A stretch of 64,000 nucleotides of DNA from CAWINX01 sp963702055. Its GTDB lineage: Bacteria > Actinomycetota > Thermoleophilia > Solirubrobacterales > 70-9. A program made the position numbers and the translations under genes. The DNA is taken from the NCBI GenBank assembly GCA_963702055.1, contig OY969702.1, positions 2,356,001-2,420,000 of the forward strand. Reading direction: 5' to 3'. Of the stretch, positions 43,684 through 52,835 are shown in pieces (within the stretch, counting starts at the first letter, position 1; the number at the start of each line of letters is the position of its first letter). The notes under the pieces were generated by a model. The model saw nothing but the letters and a program-made list of their open reading frames with translations. It did not search any database and was not told where the DNA came from.

Positions 43684-43773
43684 GCGCGGGTCCTGTCGCC
43701 GCAGGGGACCCACCACCCCCTGCGGTACTAAAGCTTCCTCGGGGGTGGTCCGCCCCTACGGCGCCACCCGCGC
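43684..43773 (-). repeat. Family A palindromic element, intergenic copy
   Basis: 90 bp. Ends are GCGCGGGT and ACCCGCGC. CCGCAGGGG and CCCCTGCGG form the inner hairpin. Read on the minus strand it matches the second rpsE copy at about 80 of 90 positions and the rplE copy nearly as well. It begins 2 bases after a stop codon and ends 10 bases from the stop of the convergent Nudix gene. Confidence 0.9.
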
Positions 43774-43783
43774 GAGTATCCGG

Positions 43784-44425
43784 TTAGGAAGACGGGTAAT
43801 CCGGGTCGCCTGGGAGGACTACGCGGTGGTCTTCAGCTGTGCCTACCACCTTGGGGAGGATTGGTTCTACGGGGCGGTTGCGGTGGGCCGCGATCGCCTC
43901 GTCGGCCGTCGCGAAGGGGAGGAGCGATTCGAGTTGTCTGATCGTTGGGAAGGCGAGCGCCAGCTCGCCGGCGGTCTGGGCATCCAGCGCGGCGCGCGGC
44001 TCGAACCAGCCGGCGTCGGTGGTCTCGACACCGTCGGGCTTTGGGGGCGAGTGCGCCGGCGCCAGGGCGAGGAAGAACCAGGCGTCGAAGCGACGCGAGA
44101 TCACCTCCGGCGTGATCCAGCGCGAGAAGAGGATCAGCTCCTCGTCCTCGACCAGGGCGATTCCGGCTTCTTCTTCCAGCTCCCTCACCGCACAGCTTCG
44201 GTGGCCCAGCTCGTCCTCGCCGTCGCCGGGATCGACGGCGCCGCCGGGGAAGACCCAGACGCCCGGCATGAACTTGGCGCTCTCGGTCCGCTTCAGCAGC
44301 AGCACCTCAAGCGCCCGGTCGGCGTGTTTGCCACCGCGGCGCAGCAGCACCACCGAGGCCGCGGGGCGGGGCTCGGACGGCTCACCCAGATTCGGCGCCT
44401 CAGCGGGCCCGCGCGCTCTCTCCAC
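43784..44425 (-). CDS. Nudix hydrolase
   Basis: 213 residues. Hydrolyses a nucleoside diphosphate linked to another group. The Nudix box is present: GGAVDPGDGEDELG followed by AVRELEEEAGIAL (near residues 60-88). N-terminal PRPAASVVLLRRGG is the usual first strand. The C-terminal helices (LAFPTIRQLESLLPFATADE) resemble the larger CoA-pyrophosphatase-like or NUDT19-like members. It starts at GTG 44425, with TAGGGT 6 bases upstream. Confidence 0.9.
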   Translation of the reverse strand: MERARGPAEAPNLGEPSEPRPAASVVLLRRGGKHADRALEVLLLKRTESAKFMPGVWVFPGGAVDPGDGEDELGHRSCAVRELEEEAGIALVEDEELILFSRWITPEVISRRFDAWFFLALAPAHSPPKPDGVETTDAGWFEPRAALDAQTAGELALAFPTIRQLESLLPFATADEAIAAHRNRPVEPILPKVVGTAEDHRVVLPGDPDYPSS

Positions 44426-44431
44426 GGCTCC

Positions 44432-44437
44432 ACCCTA
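44432..44437 (-). promoter_or_regulatory. -10-like box for the Nudix gene
   Basis: TAGGGT on the minus strand, 6 bases before the GTG at 44425. Confidence 0.35.
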
Positions 44438-44493
44438 CAAGCGCCCTCGGGGCTTTGACCCGGCTATAGCAAGGTAAAAGCTACGAGCGGCGC

Positions 44494-45660
44494 TCAGTCG
44501 AGGGCGCGCTCGCGGCTGCGGCGCACCCAGGTGCGGTGGGCCAGCCATGCGATCAGGCAGAGCAGGGCGATGGGCGCGATGACGGCGAGGCCGATCAGGG
44601 CGACGCCGGCGGCGACGGCGAGGATGCGGCCAGCGTCGTGGACGGCGTCGCCGATGCCCCAGCGGCCGCTGCCCGAGCCGGCCGCGGCGGACGGGCCGGT
44701 CTCGATCCGCAGCGAGACACGCGAGAGGTGGACACGACGCTGAAGGGTCGTCTGGCGAGCGCGAAGGGTCGCGACGTGCCGGCGCGCGGCGCGTAGCTCG
44801 ACCTCGGTAACGGTGCGCTCGGCGTCGGTTGAGGCGGCCGCGAGCTGGACGAGCAGGCCTTCGACTTTCGCGTGCGCGTCGCGCAATCTCTCCTCAAGGC
44901 CGATCGTCGCAGCCGTCACGTCGGAACTCGAATCGTGCCGGGAGCGCACGTCGGCGATCTCGGAGAAGTCGGCGAGGGCGTCGCTCAGCTTGGCGCTGGG
45001 AATCAGCAGGTCGAAGCCGGCCGAGGCGGAGTCGCCGCCGTCGCGGATCGAGGAGCGCAGGACGATGCCGTCGTAGTCGTGGACGACGCCGAGCACCTTC
45101 CCGGCGGCGTCGCGCAGCCCGGCGGCGTCGGTGCCGAGCATGATCTGGGCGTCGCGCACCACGTCGCGGTGTCGCGTGTTCGCCGCAAAGGGTCCCGAGC
45201 TGGGCTCAGCAGCGCCGGCGTACGCTTTGCTCGCAGGGGCTGATTGGGGCGCCACCTCGGCCCCGGGCAGCGGCTTGGAGGACTGTGCCCCGCTCGAGAC
45301 GCCTGAAGCGGATTGCGCCGGAGCAGCTGCCGCGTCCGAGCTTTCCACTGCGGGGCCGCTGAGGTGCTCTTCGACGGGGCCCGTGGCCGCGTGGCGCCCG
45401 CTATCGGACATCGCAACCACCGCGGTCGCCACGACGATCCCGGTCAGCGCGCAGGCGGCGGCGGGGGCGAGGAGCCGCCGCGGGGGCACGGCGCGAAGGC
45501 GTCCCATGAAGCGACGCAACGCTGTCGGAGCAGGGTGACTGGCCGCGACCGGAAAGCCTGCGGCGACCCGGGCATCTAGCCCTGACGCAAACGCCGGGCT
45601 GGGAGTGGGGCGCAGCGTACGCAGGGTGGCTTCGAGGATCTCGTCGCTACGCGGTTCCAT
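44494..45660 (-). CDS. DUF4349 membrane protein, likely sigma-factor partner
   Basis: 388 residues. The cytoplasmic N-terminus (about 70 residues) leads to a membrane helix (LLAPAAACALTGIVVATAVV). A Ser/Ala-rich linker follows, then the DUF4349 domain VVRDAQIMLGTDAAGLRDAA onward with a coiled-coil pair (GLEERLRDAHAKVEGLLVQL, ELRAARRHVATLRARQTTLQ), and a second membrane helix (LAVAAGVALIGLAVIAPIAL) near the C-terminus. It overlaps the sigma-factor gene by 14 bases. The layout fits an anti-sigma or sensor partner; no canonical zinc anti-sigma motif (HxxxCxxC) is seen. Confidence 0.82.
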   Translation of the reverse strand: MEPRSDEILEATLRTLRPTPSPAFASGLDARVAAGFPVAASHPAPTALRRFMGRLRAVPPRRLLAPAAACALTGIVVATAVVAMSDSGRHAATGPVEEHLSGPAVESSDAAAAPAQSASGVSSGAQSSKPLPGAEVAPQSAPASKAYAGAAEPSSGPFAANTRHRDVVRDAQIMLGTDAAGLRDAAGKVLGVVHDYDGIVLRSSIRDGGDSASAGFDLLIPSAKLSDALADFSEIADVRSRHDSSSDVTAATIGLEERLRDAHAKVEGLLVQLAAASTDAERTVTEVELRAARRHVATLRARQTTLQRRVHLSRVSLRIETGPSAAAGSGSGRWGIGDAVHDAGRILAVAAGVALIGLAVIAPIALLCLIAWLAHRTWVRRSRERALD

Positions 45661-46216
45661 CGCATGCCTCCCTCAGCTTGTTGACGATTCGGTGCAGCTT
45701 GGTCCCGGCGTTCGACTCCGAGATCCCGATGACGCGGGCGACCTCGGTGTTAGAGAGGCCGGCGAAGAACTTCAGCGCGACCATTTCCCGGTCGCGTGCG
45801 CCGAGCGCTTCCAGCGCGGTGGCGACAGCGAGGCGCAGCTCGCTCTGCTCGACCGACTGGACGGCGGGGAGGCCCTCGGCGTCGACCGGATCGACCGCCA
45901 GCGTCGCCTGCCTGCCGCGGCGGCGCAGCTCGTCGAGCGCCGCGTTGCGGGCAATCCCGAACAGCCAGGCGCGGGCATTTCCTCGCCGCGGGTTGAAGGA
46001 GGCGCGCTTGCGGTAAGCGCGCTCGAAGGCGCTGGCGGTGACGTCCTCGGCTGCGGCGCGGTCGCGGAGCAACCCGGCGGCATAGGCGTAGACGTCGTCG
46101 CGGTTCTCTCGGTAGAGCCGGTCGAAGGCGATTCCGTGGTCCCCCGAGGGGGCTTCGGCCTCTGTGAGAAGAGCTTGGCTCACGCCCCTACTACGGGCGG
46201 GGCGTCGATCCGTCAC
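45647..46216 (-). CDS. ECF-type RNA polymerase sigma factor
   Basis: 189 residues. Region 2: FDRLYRENRDDVYAYAAGLL to AFERAYRKRASFNPRRGNAR with AWLFGIARNAALDELRRRGR. Region 4: ALEALGARDREMVALKFFAG then SNTEVARVIGISESNAGTKL, an HTH. The arrangement is a group 4 (ECF) sigma. It starts at GTG 46216. It is followed, with overlap, by the DUF4349 gene, and lies 12 bases downstream of bioA, so read-through is possible. Confidence 0.93.
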   Translation of the reverse strand: MTDRRPARSRGVSQALLTEAEAPSGDHGIAFDRLYRENRDDVYAYAAGLLRDRAAAEDVTASAFERAYRKRASFNPRRGNARAWLFGIARNAALDELRRRGRQATLAVDPVDAEGLPAVQSVEQSELRLAVATALEALGARDREMVALKFFAGLSNTEVARVIGISESNAGTKLHRIVNKLREACDGTA

Positions 46217-46228
46217 ACCCGAATCGAA

Positions 46229-47560
46229 TCAGGCGGCGCGGGGCATCTGGTCGAGGCTCTCAATCCGTGCCGGCGACTCATCGGGAGCGCTCGCGGCCAC
46301 GATCGACTCCGTCGTTATCTCGACCAGGCGGCGGAGGTCGCCCTTGGAGATCGCGAGCGGCGGCATCAGCACGACGACGTCGCCGAGGGGACGGATGATC
46401 GCGCCGCGCTCGCGGGCCTCCATGGCGACCCGGTGGCCGATCCGCAGGGCCGGGTCGTGCTCGCCGAGGTCGATGCCGACCATGAAACCGCGGCTGCGCA
46501 CCTCGGCGACCTCGGGCATCGTCTCGACCTCGCCGAGCAGGTCGCCGAGCAGGCGGATTTTCGCCTGTAGGTGCAAGATCGTCCCCTCCCGCTCGAAGGC
46601 GTCGAGATTGGCCAGCGCCGCCGCGCAGGCGAGCGGGTTGCCGGTGTAGGTATGGCCGTGGAAGAAGGTGCGCTGTTCCTCCGGCGCGCCGAGGAAGCCC
46701 TCGTAGACGCGCTCGGTCGCAAGGGTCGCCGCGAGCGGCATGTAGCCGCCGGTGAGGCCCTTGGCGAGGCAGAGGAAGTCCGGCGAGACTCCCTCCTGCT
46801 CGCAGGCGAACATCGTGCCCGTGCGCCCGAATCCGGTCGCCACCTCGTCGCAGATCAGCAGCACGCCGAAGCGGTCGCAGAGCTCGCGCACCGCTCGCAG
46901 GTAGCCAGGCGGGTGGACGAGCATCCCGGCCGCGCCCTGGACAAGGGGCTCGACGATCACCGCGGCGACCTCCTCCTCGTGAGCGGCCAGCATGCGCTCC
47001 ATGTCGGCGATGTCGCCCGGCTCGGCAGCGTGCGCCTCGAAGAGCAGCGGCCGGTAGGTCGCGTGGAAGAGGTCGATCCCGCCCACCGAGACCGAGCCGA
47101 TCGTGTCTCCGTGGTAGGCATCGCGAAGGTGGACGAACGAGGTGCGCCGGACATGCTGGCCGCCCCGTTGCTGTTGGTACTGGAAGGCCATCTTCAGGGC
47201 GATCTCGGTCGCGGTCGAGCCGGAGTCCGAGTAGAAGACCCGGTTGAGGCCGGGCGGCGCCAGGTCAACGAGACGGGTCGCGAGCTCGGCGGCGCCGGGG
47301 TGGGAGAGGCCGAGCATGGTCGAGTGCGCGACTTTGCCGAGTTGGTTTCGCACCGCCTGGTCGATGCCGGGGTGGCGATGGCCGTGCACGTTGCACCACA
47401 ACGAGGAGACGCCGTCGATGTAACGGCGCCCGTCGGCTGCGATCAGGTGCGAGCCCTCGGCGCGCTCGATGACCAGGGGCTCCCCCTCGCACCAGTCCCG
47501 CTGCTGCGTGAACGGGTGCCAGAGGTGGTCGCGATCGAGTTGAGCGTGGTCAGCCGACAT
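46229..47560 (-). CDS. bioA: Adenosylmethionine-8-amino-7-oxononanoate aminotransferase
   Basis: 443 residues from ATG 47560 (upstream residues in the frame look non-coding). PLP enzyme of biotin synthesis: KAPA to DAPA, SAM as amino donor. LWHPFTQQRDW is the BioA hallmark near the start. LICDEVATGFGRTGTMFACE and the PLP lysine in CLAKGLTGGYMPLAATL follow, with FFHGHTYTGNPLACAAAL. It is separate from bioB-bioF-bioD by the MarR/MFS pair on the other strand. TAAGGT lies 10 bases before the ATG. Confidence 0.95.
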   Translation of the reverse strand: MSADHAQLDRDHLWHPFTQQRDWCEGEPLVIERAEGSHLIAADGRRYIDGVSSLWCNVHGHRHPGIDQAVRNQLGKVAHSTMLGLSHPGAAELATRLVDLAPPGLNRVFYSDSGSTATEIALKMAFQYQQQRGGQHVRRTSFVHLRDAYHGDTIGSVSVGGIDLFHATYRPLLFEAHAAEPGDIADMERMLAAHEEEVAAVIVEPLVQGAAGMLVHPPGYLRAVRELCDRFGVLLICDEVATGFGRTGTMFACEQEGVSPDFLCLAKGLTGGYMPLAATLATERVYEGFLGAPEEQRTFFHGHTYTGNPLACAAALANLDAFEREGTILHLQAKIRLLGDLLGEVETMPEVAEVRSRGFMVGIDLGEHDPALRIGHRVAMEARERGAIIRPLGDVVVLMPPLAISKGDLRRLVEITTESIVAASAPDESPARIESLDQMPRAA

Positions 47561-47635
47561 CGACACGACGACCTTAGATCGCCCCCCGGCCGGAACCGGT
47601 CGGCCGAAAACCCGCAAGGTGCGGGACCAACTCTG

Positions 47636-47685
47636 GCTCCGCTGTTCCTTTACCCAGTCATACCCGGCAAAGGAACAGTGGAAGC
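47636..47685. repeat. Family E hairpin, copy 2
   Basis: GCTCCGCTGTTCCTTTACC pairs with GGCAAAGGAACAGTGGAAGC, with two changes and a one-base bulge. It lies between the divergent bioA and marR genes. As in copy 1, the last bases read AGCTTG-AT. Confidence 0.8.
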
Positions 47686-47697
47686 TTGATGTCCTTC

Positions 47698-47711
47698 GTG
47701 ATATCGATCAC
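47698..47711. promoter_or_regulatory. CRP/FNR-family-like palindrome
   Basis: GTGA-TATCGA-TCAC matches the half-site spacing of CRP-type regulators (GTGA N6 TCAC). It is 5 bases before the first MarR half-site. A binding protein is inferred only from the pattern. Confidence 0.4.
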
Positions 47712-47715
47712 ACGA

Positions 47716-47759
47716 GCAACTATTGCCTTGGAGAAATAGTTGCGTCTGTGCAACTATTG
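47716..47759. promoter_or_regulatory. MarR-type operator, three half-sites
   Basis: GCAACTATT (47716-47724), AATAGTTGC (47735-47743) and GCAACTATT (47750-47758). The second and third form a perfect inverted repeat with a 6-base spacer, and the first and second another with a 10-base spacer. The last half-site ends 6 bases before the marR GTG, so binding would block initiation. Autoregulation by the adjacent MarR is the natural reading. Confidence 0.75.
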
Positions 47760-47764
47760 TCGGC

Positions 47765-48304
47765 GTGCAAGCTACTGAACTGGCCGCGATCGCCGAGCAG
47801 ATGGGACTGCCGGAGGTGGCTCCTGAGGCACAGGAGACCGCCGCCCGGCTCAGCGCCCTGCTGCGCCACCTCTTCCTCTACGACCGCGGCAACCAGCTGC
47901 GCGTGATCGAGGAGTGCGGCCTCTCGATCACCCAGTGCAAGGCGCTGCTTGAGCTGGGCGGTCTTGGGCGGGCGACCGAGCCGCGCCAGGTCAGCGACCT
48001 CGCCGAGACCTTCGGCGTCTCCGTCCCCTCGATGAGCCGAGCGGTCGATGCGCTGGTCAAGAAGCGCCTCGCCACCCGGGTCGAGGACGCCGAGGACCGG
48101 CGGGTGCGCCGAGTCGCGATTACCGCGAAAGGCAAGCAGCTGGTCGAGACCCTCGTCGTCGTCCGCCAGGCCGGAATGGAGGCATTTGCCGCCGGCCTCA
48201 GCGCCGCCCAGCGCCGCAAGCTCGACGCCGCGATCGACGCGTTGATGGACCGCGACGACATCGCCGAAGCCTTCGAACACCTCAAGGAAGTGGAGACCCC
48301 GTGA
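47765..48304 (+). CDS. MarR family transcriptional regulator
   Basis: 179 residues from GTG 47765; the frame upstream would read through the operator. Winged HTH: RQVSDLAETFGVSVPSMSRA (recognition helix) then VDALVKKRLATRVEDAEDRR (wing with the usual DxRxxR). Dimer helices flank it. It overlaps the efflux gene as GTGA, so it most likely controls it and senses one of its substrates. Confidence 0.93.
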   Translation: MQATELAAIAEQMGLPEVAPEAQETAARLSALLRHLFLYDRGNQLRVIEECGLSITQCKALLELGGLGRATEPRQVSDLAETFGVSVPSMSRAVDALVKKRLATRVEDAEDRRVRRVAITAKGKQLVETLVVVRQAGMEAFAAGLSAAQRRKLDAAIDALMDRDDIAEAFEHLKEVETP

Positions 48305-49794
48305 CCCGCTACAGCCACCTGATCACCGACGAGAACCGCAAGTGGTGGACGCTCGGGGCGATGTGCTTCGCGCTGTTCATGATCATGCTCGACAACACCG
48401 TCGTGAACGTCGCGCTGCCGACGATCCAGCGCGACCTCGGCGCCTCGATCTCCGGCCTCGAGTGGACGATCAACGGCTACACGCTCTCCTTCGCGGTCCT
48501 GCTCGCCACCGGCGGGCGGCTCGGCGACATCTTCGGCCGCCGCCGCATGTTCCTGTTCGGCGTCGTCATCTTCGCTCTCTCCTCGGCGACGGCCGGGTTC
48601 GCGCAAGGCTCCGCCGACCTCGTCGCCAGCCGCGTCGCGCAGGGCGTCGGCGCGGCGCTGATGATGCCGGGCACGCTCTCGATCATCACCGACGCCTTCC
48701 CCGCCCATGAGCGCGGCAAGGCGATGGGCACCTGGGCCGGCGTCTCCGCCCTCGCCCTCGCCGTCGGCCCGGTCCTCGGCGGCTTCCTCACCGAGCACGT
48801 CAGCTGGCGGGCGATCTTCTACCTCAACATCCCGGTCGCGATCGGCGCCGTCACGGCGACGCTCTTCGCCGTGCGCGAGTCGCGCGACACGACCGTCGGC
48901 CGCGAGGTCGACTACCTCGGCGTCGCCACCCTGACCGCCACCCTCACAGCGCTGGTCCTGGCCTTGGTCGAGGGCAACAGCTGGGGCTGGGGATCGTTTG
49001 CGATCGTCGGCCTGCTGGCCGGCGCCGCCGTCGGGTTCGCTGCGTTCGTGTTGACCGAGCTACGGGTCAAGGCGCCGATGGTCGAGTTTCGCTTCTTCGC
49101 CGATCGCAACTTCGTCGGCGCGGTCGTGGTGGCGCTGATCATCACCTTCGCGATGATGGGCGTCTTCTTCTTCCTCGCCCTATACATGCAGGACATCCTC
49201 CGCTACTCGCCGCTTGAGGCCGGGGTGCGCTTCCTGCCATCGACCCTGATGATCGTTGGGGTGGCCCCGGTCGCCGGGCGGCTTGCCGATCGCTACGGGC
49301 CGCGCTGGCTGATCGTCGCCGGGTTGCTGATCCTGACCGCCTCGCTCTACACCTTCTCCGGGATTGCGGTCAACTCCGGCTACCTCGACCTGCTGCCCGG
49401 CTTCATGCTGCTCGGCATCGGCATCGCCCTGACGATGTCGCCGATGACCAGCGCCGCGATGAACGCCGTTTCGGTCCAGAAAGCGGGCATCGCCTCGGGC
49501 GTCCTCTCGATGTTCCGGATGGTCGGCGGCAGCCTCGGCGTGGCTGTGACCGGCGCCATCTTCCAGGGCGCCGCGGGGAGCAGCTTCGAAACCGCCACCC
49601 CGCAGCAATTCGTCGACGGGCTCAGCAACGCGATGACCGTCTCCGCCGCGGTCACCCTGCTCGGCGCCGTCGTCGCCGCGGCCGCGATTCGCGCCAGGCC
49701 GAAAAAGTCGCTCAGCCTCGCGGCCGCGGAGGCCGAGGTCAGTCCGGGCGGCGAGCTGGTAGAGGGGGCAGAGTTGGTGACGGCCAGGAGCTAG
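48301..49794 (+). CDS. MFS drug efflux transporter, DHA2 (14-helix) family
   Basis: 497 residues with about 14 hydrophobic segments. Typical EmrB/QacA motifs: FMIMLDNTVVNVALPTIQRD in helix 1, LEWTINGYTLSFAVLLATGG, then the motif A loop RLGDIFGRRRMFLFG, and the motif C region VGPVLGGFLTEHVSWRAIFY. Proton-driven export of a drug or lipid-like compound is expected. The last 56 bases overlap the convergent bioD. Confidence 0.93.
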   Translation: MTRYSHLITDENRKWWTLGAMCFALFMIMLDNTVVNVALPTIQRDLGASISGLEWTINGYTLSFAVLLATGGRLGDIFGRRRMFLFGVVIFALSSATAGFAQGSADLVASRVAQGVGAALMMPGTLSIITDAFPAHERGKAMGTWAGVSALALAVGPVLGGFLTEHVSWRAIFYLNIPVAIGAVTATLFAVRESRDTTVGREVDYLGVATLTATLTALVLALVEGNSWGWGSFAIVGLLAGAAVGFAAFVLTELRVKAPMVEFRFFADRNFVGAVVVALIITFAMMGVFFFLALYMQDILRYSPLEAGVRFLPSTLMIVGVAPVAGRLADRYGPRWLIVAGLLILTASLYTFSGIAVNSGYLDLLPGFMLLGIGIALTMSPMTSAAMNAVSVQKAGIASGVLSMFRMVGGSLGVAVTGAIFQGAAGSSFETATPQQFVDGLSNAMTVSAAVTLLGAVVAAAAIRARPKKSLSLAAAEAEVSPGGELVEGAELVTARS

Positions 49795-50413
49795 GCGCCG
49801 AGAGGTCGAGGCGCGGCAGCGTCTCGACCTGGACCTCGCCCAGCGAGGCGATCGTCTCGCGGTTCGATTTCTCGACCTCGCTGGGATTTTCCGGCCACGG
49901 CGTGAGCACCACCGCGGCGACCGCCAGCCCGGCGGCGCGGGCAGCCTCAAGGGTCAGCAGCGTGTGGTTGATCGTGCCGAGCCCCGGCGCCGCCGCAATG
50001 ACCAGCGGCAGCGCCAGGTCCACCGCGAGATCGCGGACCGTGTAGCCGGGGGCCAGCGGGACGAGCAGGCCGCCGACGCCTTCGCAGACAAGCGCGTCGG
50101 CACCTCCCGCCGCCGCGCAGGCGGCCTCCAAGAGGCGTTCGGGGTCGATCCCCTCACCGGCCATTGACGCCGCCAGGTGGGGTGAGGCCGGAGGGTCGTA
50201 GCGGTAGGGAGCGATTCCCCCGTCTGCCTGGCTCGACTCCGCCGCTCGCCGCAGCAGCTCGTGGTCGGCTTCACCGCCGTCTTCGAGGCCGGTGACGGCC
50301 GGCTTGAAGACGGCGACTCGCTCGCCCGCCGCGGCCAGGCCGTGGGCGATGGCCGCGGCGACCACGGTCTTGCCGACCTCGGTCCCCGTGCCGGTGACGA
50401 AGACCCCGCGCAC
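49739..50413 (-). CDS. bioD: Dethiobiotin synthetase
   Basis: 224 residues. ATP-dependent ring closure of DAPA with CO2. The P-loop VTGTGTEVGKTVVAAAIAHG is at residues 5-24; CEGVGGLLVPLAPGYTVRDL carries the conserved EGxGG; GLGTINHTLLTLEAAR is typical. It starts at GTG 50413, 5 bases after bioF. The C-terminal 18 codons overlap the end of the efflux gene on the other strand. Confidence 0.93.
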   Translation of the reverse strand: MRGVFVTGTGTEVGKTVVAAAIAHGLAAAGERVAVFKPAVTGLEDGGEADHELLRRAAESSQADGGIAPYRYDPPASPHLAASMAGEGIDPERLLEAACAAAGGADALVCEGVGGLLVPLAPGYTVRDLAVDLALPLVIAAAPGLGTINHTLLTLEAARAAGLAVAAVVLTPWPENPSEVEKSNRETIASLGEVQVETLPRLDLSAPSSWPSPTLPPLPARRPD

Positions 50414-50418
50414 TTGAC

Positions 50419-51617
<1,199 letters not shown>

Positions 51618-51621
<4 letters not shown>

Positions 51622-52748
51622 GCCGCGTTGTTGACGGGATACGGCGGCGGCTTCTTGGCCTTCTTGATCACCCGTAGCTGGGTCGACGGGTCCCAGAAGT
51701 TCGCCTCGTCCTGATGGTCGATCAACTCCTGCATCGGCGTCGCCGGCGTCTCGCCCTCCAGCCACCCGGAGCGGTTGTCGGGACGCGGGTTGGCGCCGTT
51801 GTCGGCCTGGCGGGCCACGTTCAGGCCGAGCTCCTCGAACATCGCCCGGTCGTCTTCGGGCTCGGCGCCGAGGGTGGTGAGGAAGTTGCCCATCATCACC
51901 CCGTTCAGCCCCGCCTTGACCGCCAGCGGCTGTAGGTCGCCGAGGTTCTCGACCCGGCCGCCGCAGAGCCGGAAGAGGGCGCCGGGGATGATCAGGCGGA
52001 AGATCGCCACCCACTTGACGACCTCCCAGGCGTCCATCAGCTGCCGGTCGCCGAACTTGGTCCCCTCGCGCGGGTTGAGCAGGTTGATCGGCACCGAGGT
52101 CGGGTTGATCTCGGTCAGCTCGAAGGCCATCTCGACCCGCTGGCGGGGGGTCTCGCCGAGGTTGAGGATGCCGCCGACACAGGTCTCCAGCCCGGCTTCC
52201 TTGACCGCCTGGATCGTCCGCAGCCGGCCCTCGTAGCGGACCGTGGTGGTGACCTCGGGGTAGTAGGAGCGCGCCGACTCGACGTTGTGGTGGACGCGCT
52301 GGATCCCCGCCTCGCGCAGCCGCTTCGCGCGCTCCGCCGACATGTGGCCGATCGAAGCGCAGCGCTTCAGGTTGGTCCGCTCGGCGACCAGCCGCGCCCC
52401 TTCGACGATCTTCTCGAAGTCGCGTTTGGAGAGGCCCTGGCCCTGGGTGACCATGCAGAAACGGTGCGCGCCCGCCGCCTCGGCCGCTTTCGCGTGCTCG
52501 AGGATCTGCTCCGGCTCCATCATCGCGTGCATCGGGGTGTCGGACTCGGCGTAGCGCGACTGGGCGCAGAAGCCGCAATCCTCGGCGCAGCCGCCGGACT
52601 TGGCGTTGACCAGCGAGCACATGTCGGTGGAGTCGTCGAAGTTCTCGCGCCGCACCTTCCAGGCGCGCTCGATCAACTCGCCGATTTCCTGGTGGTCGGT
52701 CAGCTCGCCGAGGGCGAGCGCTTCGTCGAAGGAGATCAGGGAGGGCAT
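51618..52748 (-). CDS. bioB: Biotin synthase
   Basis: 376 residues. Radical SAM enzyme that inserts sulfur into dethiobiotin. The 4Fe-4S motif is CAEDCGFCAQS (CxxxCxxC, near residue 54). HNVESARSYYPEVTTT and the Fe-S ligand region KAGLNGVMMGNFLTT are typical. First gene of bioB-bioF-bioD; TAGCCT 9 bases before the ATG is a possible -10. It is divergent from the GH3 gene. Confidence 0.95.
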
Positions 52749-52822
52749 GCGGCGGCAAGGCTAGGCACCGCGCCGGACGGCTGGGGCACCTCCACGTTCT
52801 TGTCTCCCCTCGGAGTTCCGCG

Positions 52823-52828
52823 TAGGAT
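52823..52828 (+). promoter_or_regulatory. -10-like box for the GH3 gene
   Basis: TAGGAT ends 7 bases before the ATG at 52836. Confidence 0.45.
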
Positions 52829-52835
52829 CCGGCTG

